Shown here: positions 1 through 8,844 of the stretch, piece after piece
Position numbering within the stretch: the first letter of the stretch is position 1
How the letters are laid out: each line of letters begins with the position of its first letter
Assembly: GCA_041662605.1 (NCBI GenBank)
Contig: JBAZSD010000010.1
Location: 62,001-126,000 of the forward strand
Origin: Desulfomonilaceae bacterium
Lineage (GTDB): Bacteria > Desulfobacterota > Desulfomonilia > Desulfomonilales > Desulfomonilaceae
Length of the DNA stretch: 64,000 nucleotides
Direction of reading: 5' to 3'
Position numbers and translations under genes: made by a program
Notes under the pieces: model-generated
The model's database searches: none
Told to the model about the DNA's origin: nothing
The model's input: only the letters and a program-made list of their open reading frames with translations

Positions 1-198
1 CAATGTCTCAAAAATCTGCTCCGCGCGCTCTTCATTGGCTTCAACCCAAATGAGTAGGTCACCCCTTTCAAATGCGCATCCAAATTCTCTTTCCAAAGAC
101 TCCAGATAGTTTCCGGTAATCTTGCTGGGGTTCATTCCCAAAGACGCTATTACTGTTCCGTGACGTTCATTTTCTTCATCTTGATGTGAAAAAACCAT
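1..198 (-). CDS. Partial hypothetical protein (N-terminus only)
   Basis: An open frame on the minus strand starts with ATG at 198 and runs off the left edge, giving 66 residues. A good ribosome binding site (AGGTGAG) lies just upstream of the ATG. The protein begins MVFSHQDEENERHGTV and has a hydrophilic stretch followed by GDLLIWVEANEERAEQIF, which looks like the start of a small alpha/beta domain. I do not recognise the family and the rest of the gene is outside the window. Confidence 0.6.
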   Translation of the reverse strand, partial: MVFSHQDEENERHGTVIASLGMNPSKITGNYLESLEREFGCAFERGDLLIWVEANEERAEQIFETL

Positions 199-700
199 TT
201 TCTCTCACCTGTTGGATTAATCTCCCGCTGGACGCCCTTAATCAGCCAAGTTTAAGGCCATGAATTAATTTTTGGGCTACAATCAATTTCCGAGAAACCG
301 CCTTTTTTCATATGCATTTTATGCGCCACAGTGTTCATGGTCTTGAGTTTACTGGTATTACGTGTGTTAGGCTCTTGGGTGAGATTTTCAAGCGGATGAA
401 CTTAGGATGGAATGGCTACAAAATAGTAAGGTTTATTGATGATATCATACTAAAATGTAATTATAGGGGATGGAAGGAAACCTCTCCCCTGGGGCAAAAC
501 AAATTCAGTATACAGATGTCGGAATAACTAAGTAATGGATAATCGATACGCCCGTTTGAAAGATACCTAGATGTATGAAATGGTCTCCGGAAATTCTCCG
601 GATCCTTTTGAACGATGGCGGGAGTCTTGTTCACCCTGTAAAAATTGGTCCTAACCGTGAAGCGCCCCATTTGCCGCCCTGGGGAACGAGGAATTGAAGA
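199..700. other. Intergenic region without a recognisable gene
   Basis: About 500 bases between two divergent genes. The only structure I see is a small inverted repeat at 587-601 (CCGGA, 5-base loop, TCCGG). Short open frames here lack a binding site and convincing composition. The promoters of the two flanking genes should lie here, but I cannot place them with confidence. Confidence 0.5.
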
Positions 701-1267
701 ATGGGAAAGCACGTTTGTCCATGGTGGGTAGGGTATATACTTGCCAACCCAATCCGGCGCCTATTCCAAAACCCTGAAAAGATTCTTTCGCCATACGTAA
801 TGCCGGGGATGACTGTGCTGGACGTAGGTTCAGGTATGGGCTTCCTGACAATTCCAGCAGCCAGGATGGTGGGCAAAGCCGGAAAAGTGATAGCTGTCGA
901 TCTGCAAGAAAAGATGCTGGCCTCTTTGGTCAAGAGGGCGGCAAAAGCTGGTCTGGGAGGTCGTATAGTCACCAAACTCTGCGAGCCCGACAGTCTTGAT
1001 GTTTCTGAGCCAGTTGACCTATGCTTGGCGTTTTATGTTCTTCATGAAGTTCCAGATGTTAGCGGTTTCCTTTTTCAGATCAAGGACATTCTGAGACCTA
1101 CGGGGCGACTTCTTGTCGCCGAGCCTGGAAACTGGCACGTTTCAGACAAAGAGTTTGAGAATATGATTGACCTGGCCTCGGCGGCAGGACTTGAACTCAT
1201 CGAAGAACCCCGGATAGCGGGGAGCAGATCGGCGCTGCTGTCTCCTGCTGCCGCATCCGGAAAATGA
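701..1267 (+). CDS. Class I SAM-dependent methyltransferase
   Basis: A 188-residue protein with a Rossmann-type SAM-binding core. Motif I is DVGSGMGFL at residues 41-49, followed by a GKVIAVD strand (acidic residue for the SAM ribose) and the post-motif DLCLAFYVLHEVPD. This is the UbiE/Methyltransf_11-like arrangement of a small soluble methyltransferase. The start is supported by GAGGAA about 10 bases upstream. The C-terminus after residue 165 is short and Ala/Ser-rich, so the end may be slightly truncated compared with relatives. The substrate cannot be told from sequence; the family covers quinones, small molecules, arsenic and more. Confidence 0.85.
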   Translation: MGKHVCPWWVGYILANPIRRLFQNPEKILSPYVMPGMTVLDVGSGMGFLTIPAARMVGKAGKVIAVDLQEKMLASLVKRAAKAGLGGRIVTKLCEPDSLDVSEPVDLCLAFYVLHEVPDVSGFLFQIKDILRPTGRLLVAEPGNWHVSDKEFENMIDLASAAGLELIEEPRIAGSRSALLSPAAASGK

Positions 1268-1397
1268 GGCGTCACATAACTTTTTTAAAATTGCGATCTG
1301 GAACGATGAATACGACGCCTCCCTTGCAAGGCGGGATGAATGTTGTTGTCGAGAGCGTTGATTACGGACTTTCTTTCTAGACATGTAAGACTCTAAG

Positions 1398-2723
1398 ATG
1401 GGAGGGATTATAGTGGGCTGGATACTCGCTTCAATCTACTTTTTGGTGGCTATCAGTCCCCTTTTAACTGTAGCCGCGCTCCGGATGAAAGGCGAAATGT
1501 CGCTCATGCATGAGACCGGCACTAGCCTCGCTTTCGCCGCTTACGGCGTCATAGCTCTTCAAGCTGTCCTCACCGCTCGCTGGAAGTGGATTGAAAGACC
1601 TTTCGGTTTGGACATCGTTTCGAGATTCCACAAGTACATGGGCGTCCTTGCTCTGGGGCTTCTTCTTGCCCATCCTCCACTGATGGCCTACGGTGGCGCA
1701 GGATTGGAATTGCTGTACAGTCTGAACCTGCCTTGGTACGTGTTACTGGGCAAAGCTCTGCTCCTATTACTATTTGTACATGTGTTATTCAGTCTCTTGC
1801 GACAGCGTCTTGGCGTAAACTTTGAAAAGTGGCGCCGGATCCACAACGTACTGGCCGTAATCATCATACCTGCAGCATTCGTCCATAGCCTCTCCGCAGG
1901 ATATGACAGCTGGCCGACCCCTATTAGGATTCTGTGGATCATCCTGCTTGGGCTGACAATATTTGCCTATGTTCATCACAAAGTGTTGACCCCAGGACGA
2001 ATTGCACGGAGCCCGTACCGAGTCGACTCTGTTGAGCGGGAGACCCAAAATGTGTGGACAGTCAAACTGGTTCCGCCGGTTGGAGAACATGTATATGATT
2101 ACCATCCCGGCCAATTTCACTTCCTCACCTTCCAACGATCGGGAGGACTGCCTGTCGAAGAGCACCACTGGACCATTTCCTCCAGCCCTACCAATCGGGA
2201 TTTCATAAGTTCAACAATAAAGGAATCGGGAGATTTTACAGCGACAATAGGCAAGACGCGTGTCGGAGACTCGGCCCTTGTAGAAGGGCCTTTCGGTCGC
2301 TTTTGCTATACCTTATACGAGCGGGACAAAGATTTCGTCTTTATCGCAGGAGGGATAGGCATGACCCCAATGATGAGCATGCTTCGTCATATGCGGGACA
2401 CCAAGAGAGAAGCGAAAGTTCTCCTAATTTACGCCAACAGGACTGAAAAGGACATTGCGTTCAGATCGGAACTCAGGGATATCGAATCCGGAACATATCC
2501 TTGCTTGAAGGTAGTCCATATCCTGAGCAATCCTCCCACTGGTTGGACGGGCGAATCCGGGCGCCTGGATGAGACCAAACTCGTTCGACTGCTGGGCCGA
2601 CGGGAAGATGACACAGGATACTATATTTGCGCTCCACCCCCTATGACCAGGGTTGCGATAGCAGGCCTGAGGTCACTGGGAGTTCCTTTTTCGCACATGC
2701 GAACCGAACAATTTTCTCTTTAG
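1398..2723 (+). CDS. Ferric-reductase-like flavocytochrome (FRD/FNR family)
   Basis: A 441-residue membrane oxidoreductase. Residues 1-195 hold about six hydrophobic segments with two His pairs at 13-residue spacing (H78/H92 and H149/H163), the bis-heme arrangement of ferric reductase/NADPH oxidase domains. Residues 205-441 form a cytoplasmic ferredoxin-reductase-like unit: FAD motif HPGQF at 236-240, a second flavin contact HHWTISSSP at 256-264, the NAD(P) loop GGIGMTP at 318-324 and a C-terminal CAPPPM motif. It probably moves electrons from NAD(P)H through FAD and two hemes across the membrane. The acceptor is unknown (metal, oxygen or a periplasmic partner). The small membrane protein just downstream may be a partner. 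Confidence 0.9.
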   Translation: MGGIIVGWILASIYFLVAISPLLTVAALRMKGEMSLMHETGTSLAFAAYGVIALQAVLTARWKWIERPFGLDIVSRFHKYMGVLALGLLLAHPPLMAYGGAGLELLYSLNLPWYVLLGKALLLLLFVHVLFSLLRQRLGVNFEKWRRIHNVLAVIIIPAAFVHSLSAGYDSWPTPIRILWIILLGLTIFAYVHHKVLTPGRIARSPYRVDSVERETQNVWTVKLVPPVGEHVYDYHPGQFHFLTFQRSGGLPVEEHHWTISSSPTNRDFISSTIKESGDFTATIGKTRVGDSALVEGPFGRFCYTLYERDKDFVFIAGGIGMTPMMSMLRHMRDTKREAKVLLIYANRTEKDIAFRSELRDIESGTYPCLKVVHILSNPPTGWTGESGRLDETKLVRLLGRREDDTGYYICAPPPMTRVAIAGLRSLGVPFSHMRTEQFSL

Positions 2724-2756
2724 ATCTATAAGTTGGCGAGCAATCAGGAGGCTATC

Positions 2757-2987
2757 TTGAGAATCAGAAAACTTAGAATCGCTACTGTTTTTTTCGTAGC
2801 GCTTTTTTTGCTTGCAGCGTATGGCTTAGCCCTGTTAAGGACTTATACCTTCCAACCTTCTGTTCCGCCCGACAACAAGCTTGGTGTCAACTCGTTGTTG
2901 AACGGCTCTACGTTCCCGACCGAGGGAATATACTCGGTAAACGGCCATTGGGTTGGGCATGATTTCTTTAACGTGGTCAGATCGTAA
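2757..2987 (+). CDS. Small single-pass membrane protein
   Basis: A 76-residue protein with one hydrophobic segment near the N-terminus (VFFVALFLLAAYGLALL) and a polar tail ending in HDFFNVVRS. I chose the TTG at 2757 because a perfect AGGAGG lies five bases upstream. The in-frame TTG at 2733 has no such site and would add eight residues. It starts 33 bases after the ferric-reductase-like gene and is probably co-transcribed with it. The family is not recognised. Confidence 0.6.
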   Translation: MRIRKLRIATVFFVALFLLAAYGLALLRTYTFQPSVPPDNKLGVNSLLNGSTFPTEGIYSVNGHWVGHDFFNVVRS

Positions 2988-3007
2988 TCTGATGAGGAGA
3001 TTGCCCG

Positions 3008-3925
3008 ATGAAACTTTCCGACATCAAGCGGGTCCTTATCCTGGGATCCGGGACTATGGGGAGGCAGATAGGATTTCTGTGCGCACTTAAAGGCTACAAT
3101 GTTGTGTTGTATGATATATCCATGGAGGCCCTCAAAGATTCCTTGAAGGGAATGGAGGATCTTGGAGCTTGGTTTATATCAATAGGCCGTATGCCTCAGG
3201 GGGATCTGAGCAAAGTCATGGGACGAGTACAAATCTCCACTGATTCTGTAGAAGCCGCAAAGGAAGCGGATTTAATTAGTGAGTCCGTTCCTGATATTCC
3301 TGAAATCAAGGCTCAGGTCTTTGCCAAGTTTAACGAACTCTGCCCGGAAAGAACTGTTTTTACAACCAACACATCCATGCTGGTCCCATCTATGTTCGCC
3401 GAGCAAACAGGCAGACCTGAAAAGCTGGTTGCGCTTCACTTTCATGATGTACGTACGACTGACATTGTCGATGTCATGCCGCATCCTGAAAGTGAACCTG
3501 AAATTGTAGAGTTGGTCCGTGATTTTGCGGAAAGCCTGGGGCAGGTTGTGATCATGCTTGCCTGCGAGAACAGCGGATATGTTTTCAACTCGATGCTATC
3601 CACGCTACTGATGTCGGCGTTGACGCTGGCGGCTAATGGCGTGGCCTCAATTGAAGATGTAGATCGTTCATGGATGGGAGTAATGAGGACTCCTATTGGG
3701 CCTTTCGGAATCATGGATCAGATTGGGCTATCCACCGTTTGGACCATCATCGACTATGCAGCGAAAAATAGTGGAGATCCTCAGGCAAAGGCAAACGCGG
3801 CTTTCGTAAAACGATACATTGACGGCGGCGCTTTAGGCATGAAGACAATGTGTGGCTTTTACTCATATCCCAAGCCGGCATACTCAGATCCCAATTTTCT
3901 TTCAGGGACGGGAGCTGCCAGATAA
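3008..3925 (+). CDS. 3-hydroxyacyl-CoA dehydrogenase family protein
   Basis: A 305-residue protein with the N-terminal NAD-binding fold of 3-hydroxyacyl-CoA dehydrogenases: GSGTMGRQIGF near residues 13-23, an acidic residue at the end of beta-2 (VVLYD), the ISESVPD stretch and TTNTSM. The C-terminal all-helical domain carries NSGYVFNSM and GPFGIMDQIGLSTVW. The family oxidises (S)-3-hydroxyacyl-CoA with NAD+, as in beta-oxidation or butyrate metabolism. The usual catalytic H-F-N-P pattern is altered (ALHFHDVRTTD in place of HFFNP), so the substrate may not be a standard acyl-CoA. A binding site GAGGAG lies upstream of the ATG. Confidence 0.85.
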   Translation: MKLSDIKRVLILGSGTMGRQIGFLCALKGYNVVLYDISMEALKDSLKGMEDLGAWFISIGRMPQGDLSKVMGRVQISTDSVEAAKEADLISESVPDIPEIKAQVFAKFNELCPERTVFTTNTSMLVPSMFAEQTGRPEKLVALHFHDVRTTDIVDVMPHPESEPEIVELVRDFAESLGQVVIMLACENSGYVFNSMLSTLLMSALTLAANGVASIEDVDRSWMGVMRTPIGPFGIMDQIGLSTVWTIIDYAAKNSGDPQAKANAAFVKRYIDGGALGMKTMCGFYSYPKPAYSDPNFLSGTGAAR

Positions 3926-4108
3926 CTAACACCGTTGACTGGATAGTCCTTCATGTATTGGAGAGAACTCCTTTTCCAAGGCGTGCCAGGTTGTCCTGTC
4001 AATGTTGACGCATATTGTTTCACAAGTTTTGGGACGCCACCGCATATTATTTTGAATGCGAGACGATTAGAGATTATATATGTTGAAGCCTAGATAAGGA
4101 GTTACAAG

Positions 4109-4351
4109 ATGAGCTTGATTGGATTTTTGATAATAGGACTTGTGGCAGGGTGGTTGGCGGGGTATATCATGAAGGGCAGGGGAGCCGGCCTGCTTGTCAA
4201 TCTCGTCGTGGGTGTTATAGGCGCTTACATCGGTGGTTTCCTTTTTATGCTTATAGGTTTGTCTGCCCACGGCTTTATTGGATCATTGATTACCGCCACT
4301 ATAGGGGCGATTGCGCTGCTATTCTTAATAGGGGTGCTCAAGAAAGCGTGA
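4109..4351 (+). CDS. GlsB/YeaQ/YmgE family membrane protein
   Basis: An 80-residue protein made almost entirely of three hydrophobic segments with Gly-rich turns (GLVAGWLAGYIMKGRGAGLL, LVVGVIGAYIGGFLF, ATIGAIALLFLIGVL). This is the pattern of the Transglycosylase-associated/GlsB family of small stress-induced inner membrane proteins. AAGGAG precedes the ATG. The gene stands alone between two longer ones. The biochemical function of the family is unknown. Confidence 0.85.
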   Translation: MSLIGFLIIGLVAGWLAGYIMKGRGAGLLVNLVVGVIGAYIGGFLFMLIGLSAHGFIGSLITATIGAIALLFLIGVLKKA

Positions 4352-4487
4352 ACAGACCAAACATCTTCGAACATATGGATAGGTATCACTCTTCATTCAA
4401 ATTCTGAAAGACTGTTTATTTCGCGGCCATGCTTTTACACTATCCACTTTGCAAAATAACGGCCGTTTTTTGTTATGAGGTTGTAGA

Positions 4488-5207
4488 ATGTTGGACACAT
4501 TACTTAACCCCGACGCTTGGGTCGCCTTTTTTACTTTAACCGCGTTGGAGCTGGTTTTGGGTATCGACAACATCATTTTCATCTCCATAATTGTGGAGAG
4601 GGTTCCCGAAAACAGGCGAAATCTAGCAAGGCGTACAGGCCTTTTCCTGGCCATGTTTATGCGTATTGGACTACTGTCGATTTTGTCGTGGCTAATCAGT
4701 CTTACTACGCCTCTTTTTAAGATTTTGAACAATGAGATATCCGGTAGGGACCTTATTCTAATTTTTGGCGGTTTATTCCTGCTCTGGAAGAGCACCAGGG
4801 AAATCCACCAAATGTTGGATTTTGAATCTGAAAAACAAGACAAAACAAAGACGGTTCCGAGCGGTTTTCTGTCGATTATTGTCCAGATAATCCTGATCGA
4901 CGCTATATTCTCTCTGGATTCGATTATTACGGCCGTCGGGATGGTAGACGACATTGTTGTAATGATAGCGGCCGTAATCGTTTCTGTGGGCCTAATGATG
5001 CTTTTTGCGCCGGTTATAGGGCAGTTCGTAGGGGGCCACCCGACAATCAAAATGCTGGCGCTATCCTTTTTAGTGGCGGTAGGGGTAGTTTTGATCGCCG
5101 ATGGTTTCGGACATCACGTTCCAAAAGGCTACATCTACTTTGCCATGGCGTTTTCTGTTTGTGTGGAAATCCTTAATCTTCATGTCAGAAAGAAATTTAC
5201 AGTTTAG
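4488..5207 (+). CDS. TerC-family integral membrane protein
   Basis: A 239-residue polytopic membrane protein. The diagnostic TerC signatures are LELVLGIDNIIFISII at residues 20-35 and LIDAIFSLDSIITAVGM near 138-154, both carrying the conserved Asp in a membrane helix. TerC proteins are linked to metal-ion (notably manganese) export and to metallation of exported enzymes. It resembles the YoaE/YgdQ branch without C-terminal CBS domains. A second, different TerC-family gene lies at 13799-14512. I looked for a yybP-ykoY type riboswitch in the short upstream region and did not find one. Confidence 0.9.
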   Translation: MLDTLLNPDAWVAFFTLTALELVLGIDNIIFISIIVERVPENRRNLARRTGLFLAMFMRIGLLSILSWLISLTTPLFKILNNEISGRDLILIFGGLFLLWKSTREIHQMLDFESEKQDKTKTVPSGFLSIIVQIILIDAIFSLDSIITAVGMVDDIVVMIAAVIVSVGLMMLFAPVIGQFVGGHPTIKMLALSFLVAVGVVLIADGFGHHVPKGYIYFAMAFSVCVEILNLHVRKKFTV

Positions 5208-5482
5208 TCGGGCTTAGAAACCCAAGCGCTTTGAGAGTAGGCAAAGTATTAACGCCTTTGCGTTACCGCCACGGCTCACTCAAAAATATGCTTGACATCT
5301 GGTCATTCACATATGTAGTCTAGCCGAGTTTCTCAGGACAGTTTTCCAAAGACAACCCCAATATACACTACAGGCCTTTTATGTCGTGGTCAGACGCTCT
5401 TTTCGGGCGCCAACCATGTCTGAGTTGTTTCACATGCGCTTTTCTCGGTCAACGTCAAATACATCCTCAAAGGAGTCTAGAG

Positions 5483-6763
5483 ATGACTGGAAAGAACAAG
5501 TGTGCGATTGTGTCGACTGTCCTTTTTCTTCTTTTATCAATGGTTTCAATGTGTTGTGCTGCGGAGAAACCCATCATTATCGGGGCTCCCCTTTCAACGG
5601 CTTTTCTGTACGGCTGGGACGCTGAACGGGGAATCAAACTAGCGGTAGATGAAATCAACGCTGCCGGCGGTGTAAAAGTCGGCAATGAAAAACGGCCATT
5701 CAAGGTTGACGTTATAGATACCCGTGACCTTGAACCAGGCGTCCCTGTCAGTGACGCTCTTCTGGCGGTCGAAAAGCTCATACTGGAGAAAAAAGCGGAT
5801 TTCCTTATTGGTGGTCCGGTTCGATCCGAGGCCGCCCTTGCCGCAATGCCCCTTCTGGCCAAGCACAAAAAGATTTCCATCCTTACCACTGGCTCGCTGA
5901 CGCCCAAGTACCACGAGACGGTTGGACAACAGCCTGACAAGTACAAATACTGTTTCAGAATATCAGGTGAAGCCAAGTGGATGGTTATGGGTGAGATCGT
6001 TCCGTGCCTCGAATACATTGGCAAGACATTCAACCTTAACAGACTCATGATCATGGTTCAGGACGTGGCTCACGCCAGAGCTGGTGGTCAGATACTTAAA
6101 ACGGTCATGGCCAAGAAAGGCTGGACAGTGTTGGGCGATCCGATTGTATATCCTACCGGGACCACAGATTATTCGATGGGATTGCTCGACGCTAAGAAGC
6201 AGGACGCTCAGGTTATCATAATATGGATGGATATGCCCGAGTCCGCTATTCTTCTCAAACAATGGTATGACATGAAGGTCCCGGCGCTCCCATTTGGAGT
6301 CATAATAGCGGCGGCTGAACAACCCGGCTTCTGGAAGGCTACCGAAGGAAAAGGCGAATTTTGCCTCGCAAACGTGGTCAACGCGGGCAACGTGCCGAGT
6401 GAAGCCTCACCCTGGACGATGAAATTCGTGGACGCCTACAAGAAAAAATACGGTCTGGAACCCGAGGGATACGGCACTTCGTCAAGCTATATGGCCGTGT
6501 ATGTTTTGAAAGACGCTATAGAAAGAGCAGGATCTCTTGATCCTGACAAGGTCGTGGACGCCATGAAAAAAACTGACATGATGGGCGTTTACGGAAGAAT
6601 CAAGTTTGACCCCAAGACCAATCAAATCGTTCCAAGCCTGGATCCTAAAGAAGGGGCGGTGGGAACTATCTTCCAGTGGCAGGCCGGCAAACGCATAGTT
6701 GTGTTTCCGCAGACTATTGCTACTGGCAAAATCCTTCTTCCTCCATGGATGAAAAAGGAATAA
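5483..6763 (+). CDS. ABC transporter periplasmic substrate-binding protein (Liv family)
   Basis: A 426-residue type I periplasmic binding protein of the branched-chain amino acid (Peripla_BP_6) class. Starting at ATG 5483 (AGGAG upstream) it has a clear signal peptide with cleavage likely after SMCCAA. The mature protein begins with the typical KPIIIGAPLS strand, then GIKLAVDEINAAGGV and DFLIGGPVRSEAALA, the ligand-site region. An earlier in-frame ATG at 5381 would spoil the signal peptide. It heads a five-gene importer followed by an acyl-CoA ligase. That context suggests a carboxylic or aromatic acid ligand as plausibly as an amino acid. Confidence 0.9.
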   Translation: MTGKNKCAIVSTVLFLLLSMVSMCCAAEKPIIIGAPLSTAFLYGWDAERGIKLAVDEINAAGGVKVGNEKRPFKVDVIDTRDLEPGVPVSDALLAVEKLILEKKADFLIGGPVRSEAALAAMPLLAKHKKISILTTGSLTPKYHETVGQQPDKYKYCFRISGEAKWMVMGEIVPCLEYIGKTFNLNRLMIMVQDVAHARAGGQILKTVMAKKGWTVLGDPIVYPTGTTDYSMGLLDAKKQDAQVIIIWMDMPESAILLKQWYDMKVPALPFGVIIAAAEQPGFWKATEGKGEFCLANVVNAGNVPSEASPWTMKFVDAYKKKYGLEPEGYGTSSSYMAVYVLKDAIERAGSLDPDKVVDAMKKTDMMGVYGRIKFDPKTNQIVPSLDPKEGAVGTIFQWQAGKRIVVFPQTIATGKILLPPWMKKE

Positions 6764-6850
6764 CAGCCGACTGAAAACTAGGGACCCCGATCAGTATGGA
6801 GATCCATGTTTTTCAATCTCCCGTATCGGGGTCCACCTAGAGGATCTTTA

Positions 6851-7717
6851 ATGGACATCATCATCTACGGGATTATAAACAGTGTGTCACTGGCTCTCAT
6901 GGCTGTGGGTTTCACCCTGGTTTACGGGGTCAGTCGGTTGCCCAACTTTGCCCACGGTGCGCTTTACGTCCTGACCGGATACCTTACCTGGATCTTGATG
7001 AATAGAGTAGGGCTCAACTATCTCTTTTCAGCCATTGTGGCCCTTGGGCTGACAGGAATAATCGGAGCCCTCATGTATCAGCTTGTTTTGATCCGTGTCC
7101 GGGGAATGCCAATCTCAGAGATCATAGCCTCCTATGCGATCGGTCTGGCCATTTTGGAAGGCTTGAGATGGGGCGGTCTAAAGGGAGGAACCTTCAGATT
7201 GCCACCCTTTGTTGAAGGAAGCGTGTCCATTTTTGGGGTCTCAGTGGATTACCAACGAATTTTCGTCGTAGTTTTGGGCGCTGGGCTAATGGGGGCTCTC
7301 TTGGCATTTGTCAATGGCACAAAACTGGGACTGGCGCTCAAAGGAATGGCGCAGGATGAAAGAGCTGCGATGACTCTCGGGATTGATTCGGATCGCATGG
7401 CCGTGGTGGCTACAGCCATTGGATCCATGCTCGCCGGAGCCGCAGCAATCATTCTGCTTCCTCTCGGAAGTATTGTCGTGGAATCAGGTTATCATGTCCT
7501 TATAATGGCCGTAGCAGTATGCATTGTTGGCGGGCTGGGAAGTTGGACAGGAGCGGTCATGGCCGCGTTCCTTATAGGCTTTGCCCAGATATTAACCGTG
7601 GTTATTTTTGGGGCACATTTCCAGGTGGTCGTTGCTCTCCTGGCCATTGTCTTGACCCTGATTGCTCGCCCAAGCGGTCTGTTTGGAAGGCAAAAAGAGT
7701 TGGAGGAGCGAGTCTGA
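6851..7717 (+). CDS. livH: Liv-type ABC permease, LivH family
   Basis: A 288-residue inner-membrane permease with about eight hydrophobic helices. The N-terminal ISVSLAL-type start followed by GFTLVYGVSRLPNFAHGALY is the LivH hallmark, and ALKGMAQDERAAMTLGID is the cytoplasmic coupling loop that contacts the ATPase. I prefer the ATG at 6851 because it matches the family N-terminus and follows AGAGGA. An ATG at 6806 in the same frame is possible. It lies between the binding protein and LivM, and its stop codon is one base before the LivM start. Confidence 0.9.
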   Translation: MDIIIYGIINSVSLALMAVGFTLVYGVSRLPNFAHGALYVLTGYLTWILMNRVGLNYLFSAIVALGLTGIIGALMYQLVLIRVRGMPISEIIASYAIGLAILEGLRWGGLKGGTFRLPPFVEGSVSIFGVSVDYQRIFVVVLGAGLMGALLAFVNGTKLGLALKGMAQDERAAMTLGIDSDRMAVVATAIGSMLAGAAAIILLPLGSIVVESGYHVLIMAVAVCIVGGLGSWTGAVMAAFLIGFAQILTVVIFGAHFQVVVALLAIVLTLIARPSGLFGRQKELEERV

Positions 7718-7718
7718 T

Positions 7719-8741
7719 ATGTCCGGATCTAAAGCTGATAGTCGTAAAGAACGTCTGGATCGCGGCATCAAGGTTAGGTCCGACGGCGTCTACGCTATTT
7801 CCTCCTGGAGAGAAATAACCTACCTGATCACCCCGCGTCTGCTCTTCATTGTCGGGCTTGCCCTCGCTCCTCTTCTCCTGAGCGGAGTCCCTTACTGGCA
7901 GCGGGTCATTTCGATAGTGTGCGCATATTCTCTCCTCGCAATTGGTTTTGATTTTTTGGCCAATTATGTTGGTCTTGTCTCTCTCGGTGGAGGTTTTTAC
8001 GTTGGTGTGGGCGCTTACGTTGCGGCGCTGCTAAATACCAGCCTTGGCGTTCCTCCCATTCTCAGCATTCCTTTAGCGGCTATTATTGGGGGCGTTATTT
8101 GTACTATTCTGTTTGTTCCGTGCCTGCCCCTCAGAGGTGTTTATTTCGCCATAGTCAGTCTGATGTATCCACTGCTCGCAGCTAGAATTATAGAAGCTTT
8201 CGATCTTTTCGGTGGAACTGACGGCATACTTGGTGTGGAGGGCTTTCCCAATGCCTGGGTCGAACAGTACGTCCTCATCCTGGCCGTGCTGGTAGCGGTA
8301 TTTGGGCTCAGAAGGTTTGTTGAGGAAGATATCGGACTTGTGTTCAGGGGGGTCAAAGACAATGATCAGGCGGTGAAAGCCTCCGGGATCAATATCACCG
8401 TATACAAAGCCCTTGGGGTATTTGTCGCCTCGGTTCTGGGGTGTTTTGCAGGCGCGTGCCTTTCAAGCATGTACATGTGGGCAGGTTTGTCACAATTCGC
8501 CATGGATTTCTCCATTATTCCGATTGCGGCTACTGTCGTCGGCGGAGGAGGGACCTTGGTCGGCCCGGTGATTGGATGCCTGATCCTTGTCCCGGTTTCA
8601 GAATTACTCCGGGATTTCGGTTCACTCAGGATTGCAGTCTATTCTGTAGTTCTCACCGGATTTATTGTTTTCAAGTCTGAAGGAATAATACCGTACGCTG
8701 CTCGCAAATATGAGCAGTTTGAGCGTTGGGTGGAGATCTAG
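7719..8741 (+). CDS. livM: Liv-type ABC permease, LivM family
   Basis: A 340-residue inner-membrane permease with about nine hydrophobic segments. LivM-family marks are FLANYVGLVSLGGGFYVGVGAY in the second quarter and the EAA-like loop FRGVKDNDQAVKASGINITV that meets the ATPase. ATG 7719 follows GGAGGAG and comes one base after the LivH stop, so translation is probably coupled. A 35-residue polar N-terminal extension rich in Lys/Arg precedes the first helix, which is longer than usual for the family. Confidence 0.9.
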   Translation: MSGSKADSRKERLDRGIKVRSDGVYAISSWREITYLITPRLLFIVGLALAPLLLSGVPYWQRVISIVCAYSLLAIGFDFLANYVGLVSLGGGFYVGVGAYVAALLNTSLGVPPILSIPLAAIIGGVICTILFVPCLPLRGVYFAIVSLMYPLLAARIIEAFDLFGGTDGILGVEGFPNAWVEQYVLILAVLVAVFGLRRFVEEDIGLVFRGVKDNDQAVKASGINITVYKALGVFVASVLGCFAGACLSSMYMWAGLSQFAMDFSIIPIAATVVGGGGTLVGPVIGCLILVPVSELLRDFGSLRIAVYSVVLTGFIVFKSEGIIPYAARKYEQFERWVEI

Positions 8742-8844
8742 AATGGAGACTTTTGTTGGTCACTGAGAGCGACACCGGAACCGCTACGGTTCTGCCTTTC
8801 ATCCTTTTCAAGAAGATTTGGCGCTCGTCGAACTGGAGTAGGTT

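Noticed and set aside
4360..4487. A manganese riboswitch of the yybP-ykoY type ahead of the first TerC gene
   Set aside because: The short leader does not show the conserved core of that riboswitch; the same was true for the leader of the TerC gene at 13799-14512.
4397..5050. A 217-codon minus-strand frame across the TerC gene
   Set aside because: Antisense of a clear TerC protein; composition is Ile/Ser/Arg-rich as expected from reversed membrane-protein codons.
5292..5320. A possible promoter (TTGACA) before the Liv operon
   Set aside because: The only AT-rich -10-like sequence is 14 bases away, too short for a sigma-70 promoter.
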